A stretch of 28,873 nt of DNA, taken from NCBI GenBank assembly GCA_934234185.1, contig CAKQHO010000035.1, positions 1 through 28,873 on the forward strand, in the 5' to 3' direction. A model generated the notes under the pieces. It worked only from the letters and a program-made list of their open reading frames with translations, did no database searches and was not told the origin of the DNA. Shown one piece after another: positions 8,095 to 15,356 of this stretch (positions are counted from its first letter, which is position 1; every line of letters starts with the position of its first letter). This DNA is from an uncultured Psychrobacillus sp. Lineage in GTDB: Bacteria > Bacillota > Bacilli > Bacillales_A > Planococcaceae. Both the position numbers and the translations under genes were made by a program.

Positions 8095-9277
8095 TTTTTC
8101 TCAAGAACAGAAGCTTCTTCGTAAAACGGTAAGACAGTTTGTTGATCAAGAAATCATCCCATATATTACAAGTTGGGAGGAGAAGGGCGCCTTTGATACA
8201 GGTATTTGGAAAAGGCTGGAGGAGCTTGGGTTAATGGGTGTCTGCATCCCAGAGAAATATGGTGGTAGTGGCATGGACTATAATTCGCTTGCCATTGTTT
8301 GTGAGGAACTCGAACGGGGTGACACAGCTTTTCGTACAGCCGTATCCGTTCATACAGGCTTAAATTCTATGACTCTATTACAATGGGGGACAGAGGAACA
8401 GAAGGAAAAGTATTTGACCCCTCAAGCGAAGGGAGAAAAAATAGGGGCTTTTGGCTTGACGGAGCCTGGAGCAGGTTCTGATGTAGCTGCTATGTCTACA
8501 ACAGCAACGCTAGATGGCGACTATTATGTTCTAAATGGTCAAAAAACCTGGATTTCTCTTTGTGATGTAGCAGACCATTTCCTTGTATTCGCTTATACCG
8601 ATAAATCAAAAAAGCATCATGGAATTAGTGCCTTTATCGTGGAGCGGACAATGGAAGGATTTTCATCCAAAGCAATCAAAGGAAAGTATGGAATAAAGTC
8701 TGGTAATACTGGTGAAATTTTCTTTGACAATTTGCGTGTACCTAAAGAAAATCTTCTTGGTGAAGAGGGAGAAGGCTTTAAAATTGCGATGTCTGCTTTA
8801 GACAACGGACGCTTTACAGTTGCTGCTGGAGCTGTTGGTCTTTCAATGGCATGCTTAGAGGCTAGTGTAAAGTATTGTCATGAGAGAGAAACCTTCGGTA
8901 AGGAAATAGGAAAGCACCAGTTGGTACAGCAAATGATTGCCAAAATGGAAGCGGGACTACAAATGAGTCGATTATTGGTTTACCGAGTTGGTGAATTAAA
9001 AAATAAAGGGGTACGAAACACCCGAGAAACATCTTTAGCGAAGTGGCAGGCTTGTGATTTTGCAAACAAAGCAGCAGATGATGCAGTACAAATTCATGGT
9101 GCCTATGGCTACTCGGATGAATACCCTGTGGCACGCTATCTTCGCAACTCAAAGGCTCCGGTAATTTACGAAGGAACACGAGAAATTCATACCATCATGC
9201 AGGCGGAATATGTACTTGGCTATCGGGAGGATAAACCGCTCAACAAAATGCTTCCTAAATGGACACAAGAGGGATAG
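8084..9277 (+). CDS. Acyl-CoA dehydrogenase, probably glutaryl-CoA dehydrogenase
   Basis: A 397-aa FAD-dependent acyl-CoA dehydrogenase with TEPGAGSD at 126-133, the FAD/substrate segment NGQKTWIS at 151-158, and QIHGAYGY at 336-343. The catalytic base is Glu363 in YEGTREIH. Two features point to glutaryl-CoA dehydrogenase: Arg84 in FRTAVSVH aligns with the substrate-carboxylate-binding Arg of GCDH (YRSAMSVQ in the human enzyme), and the end of the active site resembles the GCDH pattern YEGTHDIH. GCDH converts glutaryl-CoA to crotonyl-CoA and CO2, a late step of lysine breakdown through 2-aminoadipate, which fits the operon. The start is TTG at 8084 with AGAGGTGAG upstream, inside the end of lysDH. 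Another short-chain acyl-CoA substrate cannot be excluded. Confidence 0.8.
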   Translation: MDFDFSQEQKLLRKTVRQFVDQEIIPYITSWEEKGAFDTGIWKRLEELGLMGVCIPEKYGGSGMDYNSLAIVCEELERGDTAFRTAVSVHTGLNSMTLLQWGTEEQKEKYLTPQAKGEKIGAFGLTEPGAGSDVAAMSTTATLDGDYYVLNGQKTWISLCDVADHFLVFAYTDKSKKHHGISAFIVERTMEGFSSKAIKGKYGIKSGNTGEIFFDNLRVPKENLLGEEGEGFKIAMSALDNGRFTVAAGAVGLSMACLEASVKYCHERETFGKEIGKHQLVQQMIAKMEAGLQMSRLLVYRVGELKNKGVRNTRETSLAKWQACDFANKAADDAVQIHGAYGYSDEYPVARYLRNSKAPVIYEGTREIHTIMQAEYVLGYREDKPLNKMLPKWTQEG

Positions 9278-9305
9278 TCCAAAAAGCTGATAGGAATTAG
9301 GAAAA

Positions 9306-9329
9306 AGACAGCTGCTAAGTGTCAGCTGT
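9306..9329. repeat. Left copy of a duplicated terminator hairpin (target-site duplication candidate)
   Basis: This 24-nt palindrome (GACAGCTG…CAGCTGT) is identical at 23 of 24 positions to 9996-10019. It still has the A-tract on its left (9302-9306) but has lost the T-tract on its right. The other copy has the opposite arrangement, which is what insertion into one terminator with duplication of the hairpin would give. Confidence 0.75.
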
Positions 9330-9337
9330 TACAAAAA

Positions 9338-9367
9338 GCATCGAGAGACAGACTCTCGATGCCTTTT
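9338..9367 (+). terminator. Hairpin with T-rich tail at the left end of the IS remnant
   Basis: A perfect 10-bp stem (9338-9347 with 9353-9362), 5-nt loop and CTTTTGT tail. It can act as the present terminator of the lysine operon in place of the interrupted one. Confidence 0.7.
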
Positions 9368-9368
9368 G

Positions 9369-9740
9369 TCATTTATTTTTTAAAAATAAGTCCGCTGATT
9401 TGGAAAAATGAAAGCTTCTTCGAGAGAATCGCCACTCTAGTAAGCTCCTTGATAAGTCCCTGTGGCCAGCTTTTTCAAGTTCATTGCAGCAAAAGTAAGC
9501 ATCGCCTGCAATGACACGTTCAATCGTCTCTTTGAGTTTACATAAATTGATTTTACTTCCTGATGATGTCGAAGATGTTCGACTTCTTCTAAATAATCTG
9601 CCCAAATATGACGCTGAATCAACGGCTTTTTTACGTGCTGAATAACTTTACCTTCCGTACTAAGTGATTAGAAGGAACAAGTTGTTCAATTGTTAGATTT
9701 CAAGCTGTTCACGTTCATTGATTTGATTTTTAGTCATCAT
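9369..9740 (-). pseudogene. IS1182-family transposase remnant
   Basis: Read from 9740 downwards, the minus strand gives MMTKNQINEREQLEI, then after a frame change TIEQLVPSNHLVRKV, which is the start of IS1182 transposases. It then jumps to the C-terminal part: HIWADYLEEVEHLRHHQ, KETIER and AMLTFAAMNLKKLA. The last two pieces lie in different frames. Most of the catalytic DDE region and the usual segment after ERSF are missing. At least three disruptions are needed to connect the pieces. The two short open frames (9369-9605 and 9437-9622) are parts of this gene, not genes of their own. Confidence 0.75.
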
Positions 9741-9780
9741 ATTTATAGACTCCATTTTATTACATAGAATAGTTAAATTG

Positions 9781-9920
9781 ATTGGAATGGAGGGACCGTG
9801 ACTCCACCGGGAACAGCACGAGCGGAAGATCCACTAAATGGTGCCTACCGTTGTAGGCACCATTTAGTTAGCTGGAGCCGTGCCCGGGGAAAGCATCGGT
9901 TCCGGAATGGAAATCAGCAA
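9781..9920. repeat. Large imperfect palindromic repeat, possibly a dispersed non-coding mobile element
   Basis: About 140 bp, bounded by GGAATGG on the left (9784-9790) and GGAATGGAAATCAGC on the right (9904-9918). The centre is a perfect 16-bp stem (9833-9848 with 9853-9868) with a CGTT loop. Flanking segments extend the fold imperfectly, for example the CACG and CCGGG blocks on each side. It is clearly richer in GC than its surroundings and has no ORF. Similar palindromes with ends of this kind are, as I recall, scattered in many Bacillaceae genomes, but I cannot verify copy number here. Confidence 0.65.
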
Positions 9921-9952
9921 TTTTATTGGTAATTTAATTCTAAAATATAAAA

Positions 9953-9994
9953 AGACTGTAAACAAACCCTATTTCAAGAGTTTGTCTACAGTCT
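9953..9994 (-). terminator. Hairpin at the right end of the IS remnant
   Basis: The arms 9953-9967 and 9980-9994 pair at 14 of 15 positions around a 12-nt loop. On the minus strand the stem is followed by TTTTTATA, so it reads as a terminator pointing into the element and would shield the transposase from outside transcription. Confidence 0.55.
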
Positions 9995-9995
9995 G

Positions 9996-10026
9996 AGACA
10001 GCTGATAAGTGTCAGCTGTCTTTTTT
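9996..10026 (+). terminator. Right copy of the duplicated terminator hairpin, with T-tract
   Basis: A 10-bp stem (9996-10005 with 10012-10021) is followed by TTTTTT. The first 24 nt repeat 9306-9329 with one mismatch. Together with the A-tract left of the first copy, it reconstructs a single bidirectional terminator that once served the lysine operon and the convergent atoE-type gene. Confidence 0.75.
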
Positions 10027-10046
10027 GAGGGGAATATTATTTAATA

Positions 10047-11363
10047 TTAAAAAAAGAATAACCCAATACTAATAATCACACCACTTAATAGTAGTACAAA
10101 TACACAGTATCCCATAATATCTTTTGCCTTTAATCCAGCGATTGCCAGTGCAGGTAAAGCCCAGAACGGCTGAATCATATTGGTCCAAGCATCTCCCCAA
10201 GCAATAGCCATTGCCGTTTTAGCGTAGCTAAGATCTAGAGAGGCAGCTGCTTCTAGCATGATAGGAGCTTGCACGGACCATTGACCTCCACCGGAAGGGA
10301 TAAAGAAATTCACAATTCCAGCAGCGAAGAAGCTAAATAAGTAAAAGGTGTGCTCATTAGAGATACTTACAAATGCATCAGAAACTACTTTTGCAAGGCC
10401 AGAATAAGTCATCATCCCCATAATCCCTGCGTAAAAAGGGAACTGAACAACAATATCTCCAACCGTTTTCGCAGCATTCTTTACAGCGTTTAAAAAGCTC
10501 TTTGGCGTACCGTGCAGTAAAATACCTAACGTAATGAATATTAGGTTTACTATATTTAGATTTAAATCAAATCCCTTTGTAAAGAAATGATTGAATAAGT
10601 ATACTAATCCCAGTAATCCAACTAGAATGGTAAGTAGATAGCTGTTTTCCATTCTTTGTGCTGGGGTAGGTTTTTCAGTTGATTTTTCTTCTACAGGTTC
10701 TTCTTCTAATAAGGAAGGGTCAATTGCAAAGGTTTCCTCCTTGCTAGGCATCATCCATCTGTTCAGTAAAGGAACAGAAATAAATAAAGCAATTACAATG
10801 ACTAAGTTATATGTAGAAAATAAGGTTTCCGTTGTTGGAATAACCCCCATAGTTCCTGCAAATGGATGTCCCTCTGTTGCAATGGATAAAGGGATAGACC
10901 CAGCTAACCCACCATGCCAAATAATCATGCCAGAGTAAGCACTAGCGATAAGTAATCGATAATCAACATTCTTCACCTTTGTGGCAATTTCTTTTGCAAA
11001 CAAGGCACCGAGAACTAAACCAAACCCCCAGTTAATCCAGCAGCCTATTAAGGAAACAACAGAAACTAATAGAATCGCAGAGCCTGGTGATTTCGCTGTA
11101 CTAGCCATAGAGCTAAGAATCTTCTTGAAGACTGGACTATTTGCTAGTACATGACCTGCTAGTAAAACCACAACCATTTGCATAGTAAAAGATAGCAATC
11201 CCCAAAAGCCATCCCCCCAGTAGTTGACCATTTCTAGCGGTTTAGTATCGGTAAATATTAAACCTAATAGAAATACTAGCAGTGTCAACAATGCTACAAA
11301 TATGTATGGATCAGGTAAAAACCTTTCCATCAATTTGTTTGAAAAACGTGTAAGAAATTTCAT
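10047..11363 (-). CDS. Short-chain fatty acid transporter, AtoE family
   Basis: A 438-aa polytopic protein with about 12 hydrophobic segments, of the AtoE/TIGR00366 short-chain fatty acid transporter family. Family landmarks include the N-terminal FLPDPYIFVALLT, CWINWGFGLV, SGMIIWHGGLAGSIPL and the C-terminal IPSGGGQWSVQAPIML, then AIAWGDAWTNMIQPFWALPAL. A charged cytoplasmic loop (PSKEETF…EKPTPAQRME, about 205-240) divides the halves. It would import acetoacetate, butyrate or similar acids across the cytoplasmic membrane. A GGGGGAG ribosome site precedes the ATG. It converges on the lysine operon, whose last enzyme yields crotonyl-CoA, so both feed short-chain acid metabolism; shared control is only a guess. 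Confidence 0.88.
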   Translation of the reverse strand: MKFLTRFSNKLMERFLPDPYIFVALLTLLVFLLGLIFTDTKPLEMVNYWGDGFWGLLSFTMQMVVVLLAGHVLANSPVFKKILSSMASTAKSPGSAILLVSVVSLIGCWINWGFGLVLGALFAKEIATKVKNVDYRLLIASAYSGMIIWHGGLAGSIPLSIATEGHPFAGTMGVIPTTETLFSTYNLVIVIALFISVPLLNRWMMPSKEETFAIDPSLLEEEPVEEKSTEKPTPAQRMENSYLLTILVGLLGLVYLFNHFFTKGFDLNLNIVNLIFITLGILLHGTPKSFLNAVKNAAKTVGDIVVQFPFYAGIMGMMTYSGLAKVVSDAFVSISNEHTFYLFSFFAAGIVNFFIPSGGGQWSVQAPIMLEAAASLDLSYAKTAMAIAWGDAWTNMIQPFWALPALAIAGLKAKDIMGYCVFVLLLSGVIISIGLFFF

Positions 11364-11392
11364 TTTTCTCCCCCTTTGTTGATATACATCCC

Positions 11393-11420
11393 CTCCTATT
11401 CTATGATAGTAGAATAGGAG
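11393..11420. promoter_or_regulatory. Perfect 11-bp inverted repeat upstream of the AtoE-family gene
   Basis: CTCCTATTCTA and TAGAATAGGAG flank a 6-nt centre, 30 nt upstream of the gene start. The T-tract expected of a terminator is absent in the direction of the gene, so an operator or a 5' leader hairpin is more likely. Confidence 0.5.
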
Positions 11421-11469
11421 AAAATTCTCTATATGAAATAATTAATAGATAATTTTAACACTTAGGAGA

Positions 11470-11498
11470 TGAAACCTATTGGCTTAGGTGGCAGTCTA
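11470..11498 (+). promoter_or_regulatory. ECF-sigma-type promoter candidate for the beta-propeller gene
   Basis: TGAAAC, a 17-nt spacer, then AGTCTA, close to the sigma-M/sigma-W consensus (TGAAAC-N16/17-CGTCTA or CGTATA). It lies 38 nt before the ATG. An overlapping sigma-A reading also exists (TTGGCT at 11479-11484, 18 nt, TATAAC at 11503-11508). Confidence 0.4.
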
Positions 11499-11535
11499 AT
11501 GTTATAACAAGAGTGTCAGAGAAAGGAAGAATAAG

Positions 11536-13725
11536 ATGAAGAAATGGATTATATCTATTATTGCACTATGTCTCGTGGGCTCTATTGGAATGTTTTATGT
11601 GACTAAGCAATCAGTAGATGCAGAAGGTATTGTATTGTCCAATAAGGTGTTTAAAGCAACTTTTTCAGATCCTATAAGTGAGCAGGATTGGGAAAATGGA
11701 GATGTTTATTTACAAAGCGCAAATGGAACAAAGATAGATGCTAAATATCAACTTTCAAAGGATGGTAAGTCTATTGAAATACTTGATTTAGAAAATGGAA
11801 ACTATACGCTTTTTGTGAAGAAAAAATATGGCATGGGAAAAACAAGATATACATTCAACGTGACAAATGAAATTCCAACCATAAACACAAGAGCAGAGTT
11901 AGAGGCTTATTTTGATAAAGTCCGTAAAGTAGCTGGTGCACAAAAAGACAATCCCATTATGACAATGGGAGAGGTTAGCGCTACTGAATCCAGTCCATCT
12001 AATGGAGGGGGACTAGACTATTCTACAACGAACAATCAAGTAGAAGGAATAGATGAGGGAGATCTTGTCAAAACGGATGGGAAGCATATTTTTACATTAA
12101 GTGAAAATGATGTCGCTATTATCAATGTAGAGGATTCTATCGAGATGAAGAAGGTTTCTACTATCCATTTCGATGAGGACTTCTATCCTAATCAAATTCT
12201 TCTAAAAGACAATATTCTAATGGTTGTTGGACAGAAAACCTATTACCAAACAATAATTGTGGAAGATCAAAAAAATAAAGATGAAAAAGTAGAGGAAGAT
12301 GAAGTAGAAACAATCCAAAAGCCTATGAATTCTATGACCGCTGTATATTTTTATGATGTTTCTAATGCAAAATATCCGACTCAAATAAGAGAAATGGCAT
12401 CAGAAGGAAGCATGAATGGTGTTCGATTAAATGGCAATATGCTCTATTTGATAACGACAGCGCAACCTGATTTTTGGATGGAGAAGGAAGATGAAAAAGT
12501 AGAGCTCCGTCCGTATATCTTTGACTCTAAAAAAGGAAAAAGACCTAAAATTATAGGCTATGGAAACATTTCTATCTTACCCGACTCTTTGGATGGTGTA
12601 TATACTATAATCTCCGGAATAGATATAGCTGATTTGGAAAAAAATCCGGTTTCTATTAAGACCTTCCTAGGAGGCAGTGACCAACTTTATATGTCGAAGG
12701 AAAATCTATATGTAACTGCAAATATATATAAATTTAAAAATCCAAATGCTAGAAAGCTGGTTTGGGATCCAGCAGAAGTCGAAACAGAGATTTATAAGTT
12801 CGCTTTAAACGAAAAGCCTGTAGAGTTTGTAGGTTCTCATCGTTTAGATGGTTATGTACTTAACCAATTTTCGATGGATGAATACAATGGCTATTTCCGC
12901 ACTGTAACTACTAAATTAAATAATTTAGGAGGAGACGAGCCTACGTCGGATAAAGAGAATGAATCATCAAATAGTGAAGAAAATAACGGACTTTCGGAAA
13001 ACAATTTGTTTATCTTAGATGAAGACATGAAGCCTGTAGGCTCTATTACTGGACTTGCAGAAGGAGAAAGAATCTACTCTGCACGATTTATGGGTGATAC
13101 AGCATATATGGTAACCTTTAAGGAAACCGATCCATTGTTTGTCATTGATGTAGCGAATCCAGAGGATCCTAAAGTACTTGGAGAATTGAAAATTCCAGGT
13201 TTCAGTAATTATCTCCATCCCCTCGATGAGGATCACTTAATTGGGTTTGGATTTGATACGATTGTTAGCTCTCAGGAGGGAGAGGAATCGATGATTCAAA
13301 CAGGAGGTATGAAGATTTCTTTATTTGATGTCAGTGATTCTATAAAACCAATAGAAGCCGATTCGGTAATAATTGGGGGGGCAGGAACCTATTCTCCTAT
13401 CCAACATGATCACCACGCACTTTTCCAATATGCTGATAAAAAGTTATATGGCTTCCCTGTCTCTATATACAAACAAACAGATGGAAAAGATTATGATGAT
13501 TTTCAACAAGAGGGAGCTGTCATATACGAAATTACAGCCGAAAATGGAATTGTATTAAAAGGAGAGCTTTGGAACCAAACAAGAGATTCTCAAAAAGGAC
13601 TAGATTGGAATACAATGATTCACCGATTAATTTACGTGAATGACAATCTATATACTATAGGCGGAGATAAAATAAACAGTTACCGCCTAAATGATCTTCA
13701 AAAAATAAACGAAATCTCTTACTAA
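11536..13725 (+). CDS. Secreted beta-propeller domain protein (PF09826 type)
   Basis: A 729-aa protein with a signal peptide or signal anchor at 1-29 (MKKWIISIIALCLVG…). An N-terminal Ig-like module (about 33-112) follows, with an SNKVFKATFSDPI segment typical of Big-type domains. The large beta-propeller domain starts at the family hallmark TTNNQVEGIDEGDLVKTDG (164-182). Propeller blades carry repeated LY(M/V)…N(N/D) and …VFVIDV(A/S)NPxDP elements. Two acidic low-complexity inserts are visible, near 240-257 and 472-492. The protein should act outside the cytoplasmic membrane; ligand and function are unknown. GAAAGGAAGAA precedes the ATG and a terminator follows directly, so it is a single-gene unit. 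Confidence 0.85.
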   Translation: MKKWIISIIALCLVGSIGMFYVTKQSVDAEGIVLSNKVFKATFSDPISEQDWENGDVYLQSANGTKIDAKYQLSKDGKSIEILDLENGNYTLFVKKKYGMGKTRYTFNVTNEIPTINTRAELEAYFDKVRKVAGAQKDNPIMTMGEVSATESSPSNGGGLDYSTTNNQVEGIDEGDLVKTDGKHIFTLSENDVAIINVEDSIEMKKVSTIHFDEDFYPNQILLKDNILMVVGQKTYYQTIIVEDQKNKDEKVEEDEVETIQKPMNSMTAVYFYDVSNAKYPTQIREMASEGSMNGVRLNGNMLYLITTAQPDFWMEKEDEKVELRPYIFDSKKGKRPKIIGYGNISILPDSLDGVYTIISGIDIADLEKNPVSIKTFLGGSDQLYMSKENLYVTANIYKFKNPNARKLVWDPAEVETEIYKFALNEKPVEFVGSHRLDGYVLNQFSMDEYNGYFRTVTTKLNNLGGDEPTSDKENESSNSEENNGLSENNLFILDEDMKPVGSITGLAEGERIYSARFMGDTAYMVTFKETDPLFVIDVANPEDPKVLGELKIPGFSNYLHPLDEDHLIGFGFDTIVSSQEGEESMIQTGGMKISLFDVSDSIKPIEADSVIIGGAGTYSPIQHDHHALFQYADKKLYGFPVSIYKQTDGKDYDDFQQEGAVIYEITAENGIVLKGELWNQTRDSQKGLDWNTMIHRLIYVNDNLYTIGGDKINSYRLNDLQKINEISY

Positions 13726-13730
13726 GTTAA

Positions 13731-13776
13731 CAAAAGGTATTGGAAGGGTGCATCCTCCAATACCTTTTGATTTTTT
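13731..13776 (+). terminator. Rho-independent terminator of the beta-propeller gene
   Basis: CAAAAGGTATTGGA (13731-13744) pairs with its complement at 13756-13769. The sequence then runs A followed by TTTTTT. Confidence 0.85.
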
Positions 13777-14047
13777 ATGCACGTTGCTTTGTTAACTGCA
13801 CTATCTTAATGGGAGACTGATCATATAACCTACATAATAAAATAATTCTCGCAGAAAAAAAGGAATTTTGCTTTTATAAGTTTTAAATGCAGAGCTTTGA
13901 GTAGGTGATGGTTGTACCTAAATTTTATCTTTCCATACAAAAAATTCATATAGATAATAAAAAGATTTTTGTAGTAAAAAACGAGTAAAAATTCTAAGAA
14001 TAGGAAATTGGTATATAAAAAAGCATGTATTTTTTGATTCTTATAAC
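13777..14047. other. AT-rich non-coding stretch
   Basis: No ORF with a ribosome site lies here on either strand. The only structure I see is a short hairpin at 13903-13921 (TAGGT…ACCTA). It probably holds leader or promoter DNA of the exporter genes that follow, or a degraded gene I cannot recognise. Confidence 0.4.
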
Positions 14048-14078
14048 TTCAACACATTTAGCATGTAAATGTTATAGT
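14048..14078 (+). promoter_or_regulatory. Promoter with operator-like palindrome in the spacer, upstream of the ThrE-type exporter
   Basis: TTCAAC (14048-14053) and TATAGT (14073-14078) are separated by 19 nt. The spacer is exactly an inverted repeat, ACATTTA-5 nt-TAAATGT (14054-14072). A 19-nt spacer filled by a palindrome is the layout used by MerR-family activators. Confidence 0.35.
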
Positions 14079-14126
14079 TAGATAAAACTATTAATAAGTC
14101 TGAGGGAGATAGGAGGCGATGTTAGT

Positions 14127-14870
14127 TTGAATAAGGACTTTGAACTAACGGTGGAGTGCTGCTTACTAGCAGGAAGATTAATGATGGAGAGCGGTGCAGA
14201 AACCTACCGTGCTGAAGACACCATGGATCGAATGGCGATTTCACAAAATTTAACACAATCGCATAGCTTCGTCACTCCGACTGGCATCATATTTAGCGGA
14301 AACAATAACCTACCAACCAGGCTAGTTAGAATAAACTCTAGAACAACAGACCTAGAAAAAATTGCTCTTGTAAATGCGGTGTCCAGAAAGCTCGCTGCTG
14401 GTGAAATAGATATTGAAGCTACCTATAAGGAATTAAAGAAAATTGAGTTGGAACATAAAATGTATCCTTTTTGGATTCAAATTATTGCAGCTTCTATTGC
14501 TTCTGGTGGTTTTCTTTGGCTTTTTGGTGCAGACCTAATAGACGTTCCGCATGCTATGTTTGCAGGTGGAGTAGGATATATGGTTGCAGATTTATTGGAA
14601 GAAAAAACAAGAGTAAAGTTCTTTGCCGAATTTTTTGCTGCCCTCGTAATTAGTACGATAGCTATTCTATCGGTTACATATGGATATGGCATGCAAATAG
14701 ACCGTATTATCATTGGCTCTGTCATGCCTCTTGTTCCAGGATTACTAATCACGAATGCAGTACGTGATTTAATGGCAGGCCACTTTGTGTCGGGGCTATC
14801 TAAAGGGGCCGAGGCCTTTTTAACGGCCTTTGCAATTGGGGCAGGGGTTGCCCTTATTTTATCAATCTAG
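14127..14870 (+). CDS. Threonine/serine exporter ThrE-type, large subunit (PF06738)
   Basis: A 247-aa protein of the ThrE_1 (formerly DUF1212) family. The cytoplasmic N-terminal ~110 residues carry the conserved pattern LAGRLMMESGAETYRAEDTM and TPTGIIFS. Five or so hydrophobic segments follow from about 113, with the family motif PLVPGLLITNAVRDLMAGH near 190-215. In Corynebacterium ThrE these parts are fused to the small membrane domain; here that domain is the next gene. The likely role is amino-acid or small carboxylate export across the cytoplasmic membrane. The start is TTG at 14127 with AGGAGG 10 nt upstream; a nearer ATG at 14119 runs into a stop. Confidence 0.85.
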   Translation: MNKDFELTVECCLLAGRLMMESGAETYRAEDTMDRMAISQNLTQSHSFVTPTGIIFSGNNNLPTRLVRINSRTTDLEKIALVNAVSRKLAAGEIDIEATYKELKKIELEHKMYPFWIQIIAASIASGGFLWLFGADLIDVPHAMFAGGVGYMVADLLEEKTRVKFFAEFFAALVISTIAILSVTYGYGMQIDRIIIGSVMPLVPGLLITNAVRDLMAGHFVSGLSKGAEAFLTAFAIGAGVALILSI

Positions 14871-14882
14871 GAGGGATGGACA

Positions 14883-15335
14883 ATGTCTTACTTAGCGCAG
14901 GCAATTCTTAGTTTTATAGCAGCAACGGCATTTGGGGTAGTATTTAATGCACCCAAAAAGTCCCTTCTATATTGTGGACTGGTAGGCATGACAGGCTGGT
15001 TAGTACATTCATATATTCTCGAATTATTAGGAGACCAAATTATAGCTTCTTTTTCTGGAGCATTTACTATAGCATTTGTTGCCCATTTAATGGCGAAAAA
15101 ATTTAAAATGCCAATGATTATATTTAGTGTAGCAGGTATAATTCCTTTGGTTCCAGGTGGCTCAGCTTACAATGCTATGAGGAATGTGGTGGAGAAGGAT
15201 TATGGCGTCGCTGTTGAGTATGCCGCATTCGCTTTAATGGTTTCGGGGTCCGTAGCTATGGGTTTGGTTTTCGCAGAAATATTAACACAAATATGGATGA
15301 AATTATTGAGCAAACTTAAAGAAAAACGGAGCTAG
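14883..15335 (+). CDS. Threonine/serine exporter ThrE-type, small subunit (PF12821)
   Basis: A 150-aa membrane protein with five hydrophobic segments and the conserved PLVPGGSAYNAMRNVV motif (about 89-105). It corresponds to the C-terminal ThrE_2 (formerly DUF3815) domain of one-piece ThrE. It starts 12 nt after the large subunit, with GGAGGGATGG upstream, so the two are one operon and presumably one transporter. The basic C-terminal tail (KLLSKLKEKRS) should be cytoplasmic. The substrate is not determined. Confidence 0.87.
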   Translation: MSYLAQAILSFIAATAFGVVFNAPKKSLLYCGLVGMTGWLVHSYILELLGDQIIASFSGAFTIAFVAHLMAKKFKMPMIIFSVAGIIPLVPGGSAYNAMRNVVEKDYGVAVEYAAFALMVSGSVAMGLVFAEILTQIWMKLLSKLKEKRS

Positions 15336-15351
15336 GGTATTACCCTAGCTC
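15321..15351 (-). terminator. Terminator of the PAS-GGDEF-EAL gene, overlapping the end of the exporter gene
   Basis: A perfect 9-bp stem, GAGCTAGGG with CCCTAGCTC (15329-15337 with 15343-15351), is followed on the minus strand by CGTTTTTC. The T-tract lies inside the last codons of the small exporter subunit. Confidence 0.75.
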
Positions 15352-15356
15352 ACAGT

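Larger units (their letters stand above)
9331..9995 (-). mobile_element. Internally deleted, decayed IS1182-family element
   Basis: The block between the two hairpin copies contains both ends of an IS1182 transposase gene on the minus strand, joined after loss of most of its middle. Terminator-like hairpins stand at both ends of the block (9338-9362 and 9953-9994), each followed by T-rich sequence towards the element interior. A ~140-bp palindromic repeat lies in the leader between the right end and the transposase start. I infer the element boundaries from the flanking duplication, not from known inverted repeats. It cannot encode a working transposase. Confidence 0.65.
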
